This document shows, one piece after another, positions 16,690 through 23,272 of a DNA stretch of 64,000 bases. The position numbers and the translations under genes were made by a program. Location of the stretch: IMG/VR virus record IMGVR_UViG_3300027770_000050, positions 22,316 to 86,315 of that record, one strand, 5' to 3'. The stretch comes from a virus. Numbering within the stretch: the stretch's first letter is position 1; every line of letters begins with the position of its first letter. Below the pieces are notes generated by a model that saw only the letters and a list, made by a program, of their open reading frames with translations, did not search any database and was not told where the DNA came from.

Positions 16690-17751
16690 ATGACTGATCC
16701 ACTAGAACAAATAATTTTACAAGCTGAAAAAATTGTTAAAGAAAATAATAAAGTTTATCAGTTTACTAAGATATCTCAATCTCAAACAGCTTTTGCAATA
16801 AGAGCGAGAAATACAGCTGGTGATTTTACTTCATTTTTGACAGTAAGAGGAACTTCCGATGAAGCTAGCTGGGAAAGAGCTTTTTATGGTCAAGGTTGGA
16901 TGGATGTAAATGTTCATCCAACACTATTGACAGGATCAATTACAATAGCATCAGTACCATCAGCAGCCACTACTCCAGGAGATGCAGCGTTTACTCAAAG
17001 ATCTTTTTCAGGAACTGCAACATCAGTTTCGGTTAAGCCATTCAAAAATTTCGATCCATTATTTTCTGTTCCAGGAATTGGACTGAGACGCTTCACTCCT
17101 GTTGCACACACCCCAACAACTCCATATGGTGTAAGTAGTTCTGATAATGATATTCAATTATACTTTATGGGATTGAGTAACGATCAAAAATACGAAATGA
17201 GATGGGAAGGTGGTAATTTTATGAGTTGGTGGAATGAAAGAGCAGCAAGAGCCGCTGCCCCTTCAAATTCAACTAGTCATCCACATTCTGTTCCTCAATC
17301 TCCAGAAGCAGTTGCTGCATTTGCTCAAAAAATTCCTTTTAAGCGAGTTCCAGGATATGACGAATTCTTGAAATTAATGAGAAAAGTCAAGAGTGGAACT
17401 GGAGCTACGGCATTAGATATATTACCTGATGAAGCTCTAATTGATGAATATGAAAGCAGAACAGGCAACACAGTCCAAACTGTTTTTGCACTAGGTAGAG
17501 AGCGAATTATGAAGTTTAGGGATTACGATAGACCTATAATGATAAAATCACTCGAAAATTTACGATCTGCTTTAAAAGTTCAAGAGGATTATGAAACAGC
17601 TCAAAGTGCAGAAGATAGAATTGATGAAGATGCCAAAGGTCGAGCAGATACTTTCAAAAATAAAGTAAATGAAATTACCGGATTGGCAGGTGGTTTTTTA
17701 GGAGCTATTTCTGACGAAAAAAACCGCATAAAGGGAGATTATAGACCATGA
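16690..17751 (+). CDS. Hypothetical protein, 353 aa
   Basis: No family is recognised. The N-terminal ~65 residues look like a mixed alpha/beta domain (LEQIILQAEKIVKENNKVYQ, then AIRARNTAGDFTSFLTVRG). Residues ~75-160 are Ser/Thr/Pro-rich (TGSITIASVPSAATTPGDAA). The C-terminal half is helical and charged, with ESRTGNTVQTVFALGRERI and LENLRSALKVQEDYETAQS. It begins 37 bases after the ClpX-like gene and its stop overlaps the next start (ATGA), forming a run of three coupled genes. Linker-rich composition and neighbours ending in proline-rich tails would fit virion or assembly proteins, but this is inference. Confidence 0.75.
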   Translation: MTDPLEQIILQAEKIVKENNKVYQFTKISQSQTAFAIRARNTAGDFTSFLTVRGTSDEASWERAFYGQGWMDVNVHPTLLTGSITIASVPSAATTPGDAAFTQRSFSGTATSVSVKPFKNFDPLFSVPGIGLRRFTPVAHTPTTPYGVSSSDNDIQLYFMGLSNDQKYEMRWEGGNFMSWWNERAARAAAPSNSTSHPHSVPQSPEAVAAFAQKIPFKRVPGYDEFLKLMRKVKSGTGATALDILPDEALIDEYESRTGNTVQTVFALGRERIMKFRDYDRPIMIKSLENLRSALKVQEDYETAQSAEDRIDEDAKGRADTFKNKVNEITGLAGGFLGAISDEKNRIKGDYRP

Positions 17752-18422
17752 AAAAAGAAGCAATATATCCTGGTGGTAGAGCAGCATTTGTTCGTCAACT
17801 TCTTAATGCAACTTTAAATCCTCAAGCAATGTCTGATTTTTTCACTAAACCTGAAGGGTTTCAAAGAATGTTAGATTTGGGATTTACCAACTGGGCAAGC
17901 TTAGCTACAGCTTTAGGTGGACATGACTACAAACCTCAAGAAATGGTTGGTATGCAAGAAAATCCTGGATATAGAATACCGGGTTTAGACCCAGCAGCAG
18001 AAACAGACTTAGCTGCTGGAGGTTTTGATTACTTAGGTCCTCACTCTCCTACTGTTCCATCTTCAACACCACGCCCTTCTGGAATTGCACCAGAACCTGA
18101 TCCTGATGTTTATTATGAAAAATTAGGGTCAGGAAATAAAAAGTTTAGATTAGCAAATCAACCTACTCCTGAACAACCAGCCCAAGCTGAAACATCAAAA
18201 CCTCCATTACCAGGTTGGACTTTTGAAGATTTAGTTGCTTCTTTGAAAAAAATTGAACGGTCTCAGCAATTATCAGAGGAAGCTAAGGTTCAAAATTATA
18301 AAAGAATACTTGATGAATATAGTAGTAGCATGCGTCCATTGAGAAATTGGTTGTCTCAAAATGGTATTTCTTCACAGCAGTTAAAAGGCATAGCAAATGA
18401 AGCTGAGAAAAGACGTAAATAG
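17748..18422 (+). CDS. Hypothetical protein, 224 aa
   Basis: An unrecognised protein starting MKKEAIYPGGRAAFVRQLL, with an N-terminal helical region (LNPQAMSDFFTKPEGFQRML) followed by a Pro-rich middle (TVPSSTPRPSGIAPEPDPDV) and a helical C-terminus (LKKIERSQQLSEEAKVQNY). The ATG overlaps the preceding stop (ATGA). It ends with TAG, an ordinary stop here, inside the start region of the next gene (26-base overlap). Close coupling of three genes suggests that their products work together. Confidence 0.75.
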   Translation: MKKEAIYPGGRAAFVRQLLNATLNPQAMSDFFTKPEGFQRMLDLGFTNWASLATALGGHDYKPQEMVGMQENPGYRIPGLDPAAETDLAAGGFDYLGPHSPTVPSSTPRPSGIAPEPDPDVYYEKLGSGNKKFRLANQPTPEQPAQAETSKPPLPGWTFEDLVASLKKIERSQQLSEEAKVQNYKRILDEYSSSMRPLRNWLSQNGISSQQLKGIANEAEKRRK

Positions 18423-19302
18423 TTTATTAAAAATATCCGATAAACTTGATAAAGAAGGTAAATATACACTTGCTGACAGTGTATTTAATTTGCTTAAAAT
18501 TTCTCAGTTTTCTCCAACTCCAACACAGTTGCCAACTACACAAGTTAATTTACCTGAAAGCTTGAGACCATTCTTGAGTCCAGACACATTTCAGGATAGC
18601 GTATTAGTTAATAAAAATGTTATGAGGCAAGTAGATGCTCCGTACGCAAGCAAGTTTGGTCCTGATACTCCATTAATTTTCAATACATTAACTCCAACTC
18701 AATATGCTCAATTAGAAAGCTCAGGAAACTTACAAAAAATACTTGACATACAAAGTGCTCAAGGTGCTGCTGCTCTTAAATATTTAGCTTCAACAGGAGC
18801 TGATGTTCAAGGATTAGGAGCTTTAATTGGACAATGGTCTAAAGCTCCTAATCAAAATAATAAAGTTGTTGTTGAAAATGCTATTGCAACTTCAGTGTCT
18901 CAAGCAGTTGTTGATGGTTTGTCAGCCATAACAACCAACAGAAATAAATTTAATTTCAATGAATGGCAAATGAGATTGAACGAAATATCTGGACAAATAA
19001 ATAGATATCCACCAACTTTAGCTTCAGCAATATCCCAGGGAATCAACACGGGACTTAGAAGACAAATAAATAAGTTGTCAACTCAAAATCCTGATGTTTT
19101 GAGAAGATCTATTTCTCCATCCAACCCTGACTGGATGTCATTTGCTAGTACACATGGTTTGTCAAGCTTTACATCACAGTTTGGTTCAGGTCCAGTTCCT
19201 GCAGCTGTACCGAAACCAGCAACTAAACCAGGAGCACCAACAACTCCAGACACAGAAGCTACTCCTGGGAATAAACCTATTTCTGGAGAACCAGCAGTAT
19301 AA
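18397..19302 (+). CDS. Hypothetical protein with N-terminal LD-G-Y-AD helical motif, 301 aa
   Basis: The N-terminus VNSLLKISDKLDKEGKYTLA is the clearest copy of a short helical motif (hxxxLDxxGxYxxAD) also found at the C-terminus of the 203-aa protein at 2641 and the N-terminus of the 102-aa protein at 21143. A long helical region follows, rich in Gln, Asn and Ser (RPFLSPDTFQDSVLVNKNVM), and then a Pro/Ala/Thr-rich tail (AAVPKPATKPGAPTTPDTEA). The start overlaps the previous gene by 26 bases. An alternative start is not obvious because the motif begins so soon after the ATG. Function is unknown. Confidence 0.75.
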   Translation: MKLRKDVNSLLKISDKLDKEGKYTLADSVFNLLKISQFSPTPTQLPTTQVNLPESLRPFLSPDTFQDSVLVNKNVMRQVDAPYASKFGPDTPLIFNTLTPTQYAQLESSGNLQKILDIQSAQGAAALKYLASTGADVQGLGALIGQWSKAPNQNNKVVVENAIATSVSQAVVDGLSAITTNRNKFNFNEWQMRLNEISGQINRYPPTLASAISQGINTGLRRQINKLSTQNPDVLRRSISPSNPDWMSFASTHGLSSFTSQFGSGPVPAAVPKPATKPGAPTTPDTEATPGNKPISGEPAV

Positions 19303-19326
19303 TCTTATTGACTGTATAAAATATGC

Positions 19327-20094
19327 ATGTCAGATTTATGCCCTTTATATTTACAAGAAAAAAGCTGTCTCTTAAAATTAGTTTCAAATTCTACAATTAC
19401 TTCAGTTTTATCTAAAATAGACCTTGAAGTGATTAACAATACTTGGAACCTTGATTGTGAAGGCAGCTTGTCTAATTGTAGTTTTAAAAGTCCAAGTGAG
19501 CAAGTTTTTCAAAATGTAGAACCTGAGAAACCTGTTGTAGAAGAGGAAAAACCAGAAACAAAAATTCCTCAAGAAACTACTAAAGTAAGTATTCATATTG
19601 TTAAGAATCCATATCTAGTAAAATCTGATGTTCTTTTTTATCCTACCAATATAGCTTTAACAATTGACGATCCATTGTTGATGAGATTATCATTTGGAAA
19701 AATTCAAGAAGAATGTGATACTTTCAAGAAGCCATACAAAATGGGCACTTTGTATATCACTTCTAATGGTGGAGAAAATTCTAAAGTACAAGCCAAACAT
19801 GTTTATCATTTAACAGTCTCAGGTGTAAGTAGATTAGTTAATGAGGGAGATGTAAAGTCTGCTTTGAGAAAAGCTTTAGATATGGCAGACACAAATAACG
19901 CTAGAAATGTTGTCATGCTCCCTGCAGATTGCGGAACTCATGACATAAATGACATTGCTAGAGTACAGCTATCTTCTATCAAAACTTATTTATCAACACA
20001 TAAAAATTGCAAAATAAAAAACGTTTTTATTGTAATGGAAGACAAGGAAAGCTATCAAGTGTTCGAAGAATATTATAATAGAATTTTTGATTGA
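19327..20094 (+). CDS. Macro-domain-like protein with Cys-containing N-terminus, 255 aa
   Basis: Residues ~85-250 follow the order of a macro (ADP-ribose binding) domain. A strand leads to SDVLFYPTNIAL (the usual D-xxVN-xAN position), then a helix (FGKIQEECDTF), GTLYITSNGG, AKHVYHL (usual hVIHxVxP), a helix with ALRKALDMADTNNARNVV, MLPADCGT (usual fPaISTG), and a last helix with IKTYLSTHK. The glycine-rich loop and ISTG loop are altered, so ADP-ribosyl hydrolase activity is doubtful and ligand binding uncertain. Cysteines at 5, 14, 44 and 51 before the domain could form a zinc site. Macro domains reverse or read ADP-ribosylation, and a phage could use one against host ADP-ribosylating defences. 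No Shine-Dalgarno sequence precedes the ATG. Confidence 0.6.
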   Translation: MSDLCPLYLQEKSCLLKLVSNSTITSVLSKIDLEVINNTWNLDCEGSLSNCSFKSPSEQVFQNVEPEKPVVEEEKPETKIPQETTKVSIHIVKNPYLVKSDVLFYPTNIALTIDDPLLMRLSFGKIQEECDTFKKPYKMGTLYITSNGGENSKVQAKHVYHLTVSGVSRLVNEGDVKSALRKALDMADTNNARNVVMLPADCGTHDINDIARVQLSSIKTYLSTHKNCKIKNVFIVMEDKESYQVFEEYYNRIFD

Positions 20095-20108
20095 GGTAGT
20101 TTGCACTT

Positions 20109-20453
20109 ATGGAAAATAATGAAGAATACGCAAGTCCATCGAAACTACTGATGGGCATTTTAGATACTTTTATAGCTCCTACTTGTATAGTAGATGATTG
20201 TGATAACTGTATTATGAATGAATTGGCTAAAGAATTATACGATAAAGGTTTTGATGTTCCCGGATATTCTTTACGTACTAAAAATGGTTCAACATCAACA
20301 TTTTTTCATAAAGGTAAAAAGTATTTTATCAATAAAAAAGATATGAACCACGGTACAAAAAGTTTTTTATGCACTATTGAACTTGAAGATGAAACTATTT
20401 TAAAATTGAAAAAATCTTCTGATAAGTTGAAAGAAGTTCTTAGTGTCCTCTAG
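20109..20453 (+). CDS. Hypothetical protein, 114 aa
   Basis: A small unrecognised protein starting MENNEEYASPSKLLMGILDT. Cysteines near the N-terminus (APTCIVDDCDNCIM) give a CxxxxCxxC group that might bind metal. The middle is basic (FFHKGKKYFINKKDMNH) and the C-terminus helical. GAGGTAG lies 9 bases upstream of the ATG. It sits between the macro-like gene and a membrane-anchored coiled-coil gene in the same direction with gaps of 9-14 bases, so it is probably part of that transcript. Confidence 0.7.
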   Translation: MENNEEYASPSKLLMGILDTFIAPTCIVDDCDNCIMNELAKELYDKGFDVPGYSLRTKNGSTSTFFHKGKKYFINKKDMNHGTKSFLCTIELEDETILKLKKSSDKLKEVLSVL

Positions 20454-20462
20454 GGTAGCCTC

Positions 20463-20921
20463 ATGCAAGAAGAAAATAACATTGGGATAGAGCAACTTAA
20501 AAGCGTCTACAAAGCACATACTGAAGCGTACCTTGATTTCAATATGGCTTTGATCAATATTATATCTAATCAAAAAGAATTAATAAGTAAAGTTGAAACT
20601 CTCAAGTCTATTTCAGATGAAGAGTTTAGAAATCTTGCTAAAGAATATGCTGTTTTAGAAAAATTATTTGAAAACTTCCAATCAACTCAATTAAAAAGAG
20701 ACAATGAATTAGAAGAAGTACAAGTTGAATATACTGCTCAAATTTCAAACTTTGGAACAGATATTGAAGAAGTAAAATCTGAGTTAAAGCAGATGAAAAA
20801 AATCTATTGGGATATTAAAAACAATATCAACAAAGCATGGTGGACTATTGGTGGAGTTATAGCTTTCTTAACTGCTATCCAATTAATTACTGGTAAAGGT
20901 ATTGTAGATTTTCTAAAATAA
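20463..20921 (+). CDS. Coiled-coil protein with C-terminal membrane segment, 152 aa
   Basis: Residues ~1-120 form long amphipathic helices with heptad-like spacing (SDEEFRNLAKEYAVLEKLF; EEVQVEYTAQISNF; EEVKSELKQMKKIYWDIK). They are followed by one membrane segment at ~126-143 (AWWTIGGVIAFLTAIQLI) and a short tail. This C-terminally anchored coiled-coil layout resembles XhlA-type membrane proteins and some holin-associated proteins, and a lysis or membrane-tethering role is possible. A holin or spanin cannot be claimed: there is one membrane segment and no lipobox. The stop overlaps the ATG of the next gene by one base (TAATG). Confidence 0.75.
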   Translation: MQEENNIGIEQLKSVYKAHTEAYLDFNMALINIISNQKELISKVETLKSISDEEFRNLAKEYAVLEKLFENFQSTQLKRDNELEEVQVEYTAQISNFGTDIEEVKSELKQMKKIYWDIKNNINKAWWTIGGVIAFLTAIQLITGKGIVDFLK

Positions 20922-21151
20922 TGCCAACTGTAACCTGTGCTTGTGAAATATGCGGAAAGTTATATTACTCTAAAGATGAGTTGTATCTTCCAGCAATGAA
21001 AAATGGATATAGATTTTCACGCAAAGATAAGACACTAAAAACTTGGGAAGATTGGATAATACACGTATCAAGTCACTGCGAAGAATGCAGGTTAAAAGAA
21101 GTACCTGAAAGTTGCGAACTTGATAAACTTAAATACAGAAAATTAATCTGA
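20921..21151 (+). CDS. Small zinc-ribbon-like protein, 76 aa
   Basis: Cysteine pairs CACEIC (Cys6, 8, 11) and HCEEC (Cys53, 56) with Cys65 suggest a zinc ribbon of about 50 residues. Between them is KTWEDWIIHVSSH. Such small zinc proteins in phages often bind nucleic acid or proteins, but no specific family is recognised. It is coupled to the coiled-coil gene by a TAATG overlap, and its 3' end overlaps the convergent gene at 21143 by 9 bases. Confidence 0.7.
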   Translation: MPTVTCACEICGKLYYSKDELYLPAMKNGYRFSRKDKTLKTWEDWIIHVSSHCEECRLKEVPESCELDKLKYRKLI

Positions 21152-21451
21152 AACTAATTCTGTAAATACTGAAGGAAGCTTAGATAGCGTAGCTTCAGAA
21201 CTATTTGGATCTTCAAGTAACTCATGAAGCATCCCACCAACAATTTTTTCCAATTCAGCAACTACTTCTGGATCATTGAAAATTTCGTTTGCTGTCATAC
21301 TGGAATTTTCTCCAGGAGCTTCTTTTTGCTGTTCGGGATTTTGTTGAATTTCAGGTGTTTGCTCAATAGCATCAACAAGGTTATTAGCTTCATCTTCAAA
21401 CCCATTTTCAGCTAAATTTTTTACTATTTGTGCTAGCTTGTATATATTCAT
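21143..21451 (-). CDS. Hypothetical protein with N-terminal LA-G-EA helical motif, 102 aa
   Basis: The protein starts MNIYKLAQIVKNLAENGFED, which fits the recurrent short helical motif seen at 2641 and 18397 (hxxxLxxxGxxxxA[DN]). A Gln/Pro/Glu-rich linker follows (IEQTPEIQQNPEQQKEAPGE), then an acidic helical C-terminus. No catalytic or metal-binding residues are seen. Its ATG overlaps the stop of the upstream 96-aa zinc-ribbon gene (TAATG) and its 3' end overlaps the plus-strand gene by 9 bases. Confidence 0.72.
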   Translation of the reverse strand: MNIYKLAQIVKNLAENGFEDEANNLVDAIEQTPEIQQNPEQQKEAPGENSSMTANEIFNDPEVVAELEKIVGGMLHELLEDPNSSEATLSKLPSVFTELVSD

Positions 21452-21741
21452 TAGTCATCACTCTTGAAAAGTTCAGCAAATAGTATATCAACTTTGGAAG
21501 CAATCTTAGTATTGTTTTCAGAGCTAAAAAGCTTAGGAGGTAAACATCTTTCACAAACCATTTTGCCAACTCTGTCTTCTTGATTGAAAGGAGAGTATTG
21601 TAAAAATTCCTTTCTGTAAAGAGTAAGTTGACCAAATGGAGTCATGGTTCCACAAGTATCACACTGCCTTCCCATAATTCTAGGTTGATTGGCAGGTGTT
21701 GAATTTTTCTGATATTGTTTAATTTGTTCAGTTGGAATCAT
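21451..21741 (-). CDS. Small protein with two CxxC pairs, 96 aa
   Basis: CDTC (Cys27, Cys30) and CERC (Cys63, Cys66), 32 residues apart, make a probable zinc ribbon. The surrounding sequence includes GTMTPFGQLTLYRKEFL between the pairs. A helical tail (IASKVDILFAELFKSDD) follows. No family is recognised. It is the first gene of a two-gene minus-strand unit and is divergent from the lytic transglycosylase gene. The 78-84 base gap between them holds AT-rich TATAAT sequences readable on either strand. Confidence 0.72.
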   Translation of the reverse strand: MIPTEQIKQYQKNSTPANQPRIMGRQCDTCGTMTPFGQLTLYRKEFLQYSPFNQEDRVGKMVCERCLPPKLFSSENNTKIASKVDILFAELFKSDD

Positions 21742-21763
21742 AATAGTTATCCGATAAAAACAC

Positions 21764-21780
21764 TATAATCTTATTATAAT
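21764..21780. promoter_or_regulatory. Two TATAAT boxes in a divergent gap
   Basis: Plus-strand TATAAT occurs at 21764-21769 and again at 21775-21780; because the stretch is nearly palindromic, similar boxes read on the minus strand. They lie between the divergent zinc-ribbon gene and the lytic transglycosylase gene, where promoters are needed. No matching -35 boxes are found, so this is a weak call. Confidence 0.3.
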
Positions 21781-21825
21781 AAAAATTTCAGGTGATTTCC
21801 TGCTTGAAATGAAAAGGAGATGACA

Positions 21826-22440
21826 ATGATTGAGGTAATCAGTCAAGTGGCAATCTCTACTATTCTTTTACTTATTAGTGCAAGAGTAGTAAAGCTACCA
21901 CCGAAACCATACCATCAAGATGCGAAATTTTCCGTATCAACATCAAAGGATAAACTTGATAAAAAAGAAAAAATTTCTAAATTTATCAAACTTGTTCAAC
22001 CCAGATATTCGCAATCATACATAAAGAAAATTACAGATGCTATCATGAAGTATGCTGCAGTTTTTAAAGTAGACCCATATGTAATAGCTTCTACTGCATA
22101 TGTTGAAAGTGAATTCAAGATGACTAGTAGACCCTGTATTGGTATGATGCAGCTAGTCAGACCATCAATTAGGTATTATGACCCCAAAAGAGTCTACAAT
22201 CCTTACACTATTGATGGGAATATAGCAATCGGCACAAAAGAGCTTTCTAGACACTTAAAAAGGTATTCTAGAGGTAAATTGCCCAACAGAACAGCCTATA
22301 GAAATATGTACAGATCTTATAATGGATCTTATATGAAAAATAGGTATTCTGTAAAAACTTTGCTAGTTCAAACGAGATTAGAACATCTTTCAGTAGATGT
22401 TATAAAATCTAAACTCAAAAAAGGGCCAATTTGGAAATAA
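21826..22440 (+). CDS. Membrane-anchored SLT-type lytic transglycosylase, 204 aa
   Basis: The enzyme should cleave the glycan strands of peptidoglycan. An N-terminal hydrophobic segment (VISQVAISTILLLISARVV) acts as a signal anchor. From about residue 60 a lysozyme-like SLT domain follows: VIASTAYVESEF with the catalytic Glu (residue 94 from this start), then IGMMQLVRPSI (usual GLMQ), YNPYTIDGNIAIGTKEL (usual NIxxGxxYL) and YRNMYRSYNGS (usual AYNaG). The start is set at the second ATG, 21826, because AAGGAG (21814-21819) then sits 6 bases away; the first ATG at 21820 would abut it. A strong terminator follows. It may be an endolysin of signal-anchor-release type or a virion-entry enzyme; the anchor and lone position favour the first. 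Confidence 0.85.
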   Translation: MIEVISQVAISTILLLISARVVKLPPKPYHQDAKFSVSTSKDKLDKKEKISKFIKLVQPRYSQSYIKKITDAIMKYAAVFKVDPYVIASTAYVESEFKMTSRPCIGMMQLVRPSIRYYDPKRVYNPYTIDGNIAIGTKELSRHLKRYSRGKLPNRTAYRNMYRSYNGSYMKNRYSVKTLLVQTRLEHLSVDVIKSKLKKGPIWK

Positions 22441-22475
22441 AAAAAGAGGGGAGATTTCTCTCCCCTCTTTTTTTT
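22441..22475. terminator. Bidirectional rho-independent terminator
   Basis: A GC-rich stem GAGGGGAGA/TCTCCCCTC (22446-22454 with 22459-22467) with a TTTC loop is flanked by five A on the left and eight T on the right. The extended stem is 14 base pairs. It lies between the convergent lytic transglycosylase (+) and 169-aa gene (-) and should stop both, with the better T tract for the plus strand. Confidence 0.93.
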
Positions 22476-22496
22476 GTCTGTTTATAACTAAAAGGA

Positions 22497-23006
22497 TTAG
22501 ATACCACCAGCGGTATTTGTGAATCTGTTGAAAGAAGATGGGTACTTTCTTGCAGATACCGACTTAAGACTATCAGTTGCAGCTTCAGCACCAAGTAATG
22601 TGATGTCTGCATTCATTCTATTGAGTTCAAAAGTAATTTTCTCAAATTTGCTTTGTAAGTTAAAATAGGTATTGCCTGTAAAACTTGCTGCAATTTTTGT
22701 TTCGTTAGAATCACAAGAAGCAATAGCAGTGGTGTAAGCACTGAGAACAGTCGATAAGTTTGAAACCGCAGTTGCAAAATCAGTGATTGTTCTTGTTCTG
22801 TTTGTGATAACCTCAGTACCGATGTTAGTGTCAGTAGGATATTTTGCCGCACTGTTGTATGCGATAGAAACATCACCTGCACCATTTACAATATCAACTA
22901 ACTCTTGGTAAGTTGTTAAGTTATTGCGGGTGATAGATCCAGTGACGTTTGATCCTAATGTAGATGGTCTATCCGCTTTATATAAACTTGAAGGATATGT
23001 TGGCAT
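22497..23006 (-). CDS. Stand-alone, probably highly expressed protein of unknown function, 169 aa
   Basis: I do not recognise a family. The sequence (start MPTYPSSLYKADRPSTLGSN) is rich in Thr, Ser, Ala and Asn with one cysteine, looks mostly helical from residue 30 on (ITDFATAVSNLSTVLSAYTT; FEKITFELNRMNADITLLG) and ends in NRFTNTAGGI. The gene stands alone: a strong AAGGAG site 7 bases before the ATG, a 5' leader with a 14-base palindrome (23030-23043), and the strong terminator at 22441-22475 on its 3' side. Such packaging is typical of abundantly made phage products, such as structural proteins. It sits immediately beside the fibre locus but on the opposite strand. Function cannot be assigned. 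Confidence 0.75.
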   Translation of the reverse strand: MPTYPSSLYKADRPSTLGSNVTGSITRNNLTTYQELVDIVNGAGDVSIAYNSAAKYPTDTNIGTEVITNRTRTITDFATAVSNLSTVLSAYTTAIASCDSNETKIAASFTGNTYFNLQSKFEKITFELNRMNADITLLGAEAATDSLKSVSARKYPSSFNRFTNTAGGI

Positions 23007-23272
23007 AATATATCTCCTTATATCAATCTTTTCTTCGAAGAAACTAAACTAAAAACATTTTTTTGTTTTCACTCATTCATTTCTGAATAAGCTTCTTACA
23101 TACCTTTAATCAAAAAGATAATGATTATTTATTTATTTGAGCAGCGTTGTCCTTTTTTTTGGGAAGTTACAAGACCTAAAATTTTGAATATATAAGATAG
23201 ATATTGTTTTAGCTGTAAAATTTATCTAACTACCAATGTACAGCATGCCATCTAAGATCAAAATAATTTCAA
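23007..23272. other. Divergent intergenic region (266 bases)
   Basis: This is the longest gene-free stretch of the window. It separates the minus-strand 169-aa gene from the plus-strand fibre locus. It contains the AAGGAG site and palindrome of the 169-aa gene, an AT-rich block with A and T tracts, and no clear consensus -35/-10 pair in either direction. A minus-strand TTGATT with a poor -10 17 bases later is the best candidate. Late promoters read by a modified polymerase would not be visible as sigma70 boxes. No RNA gene is apparent. Confidence 0.6.
23030..23043 (-). promoter_or_regulatory. Palindrome in the leader of the 169-aa gene
   Basis: TTTCTTCGAAGAAA is a perfect 14-base palindrome located 24-37 bases upstream of the ATG at 23006, just ahead of the AAGGAG site. 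As RNA it can form a small hairpin, which may protect the 5' end of the transcript. It could instead be an operator for a dimeric regulator. Confidence 0.45.

Noticed and set aside
20463-20921. Calling the coiled-coil membrane protein a holin or spanin
   Set aside because: It has one C-terminal membrane segment and no lipobox or second segment; the layout alone does not prove a lysis role.
21820-21825. First ATG of the lytic transglycosylase gene as start
   Set aside because: AAGGAG abuts it directly, leaving no spacing; the second ATG at 21826 has 6 bases.
22497-22885. Overlapping minus-strand frames at 22415-22612 and 22613-22885
   Set aside because: They are out-of-frame shadows of the 169-aa gene and of the terminator region, without ribosome-binding sites.
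23007-23272. tRNA or structured RNA gene in the largest intergenic gap
   Set aside because: No cloverleaf, T-loop (GTTCRAAT) or long stem was found; only a 14-base palindrome and AT-rich tracts.
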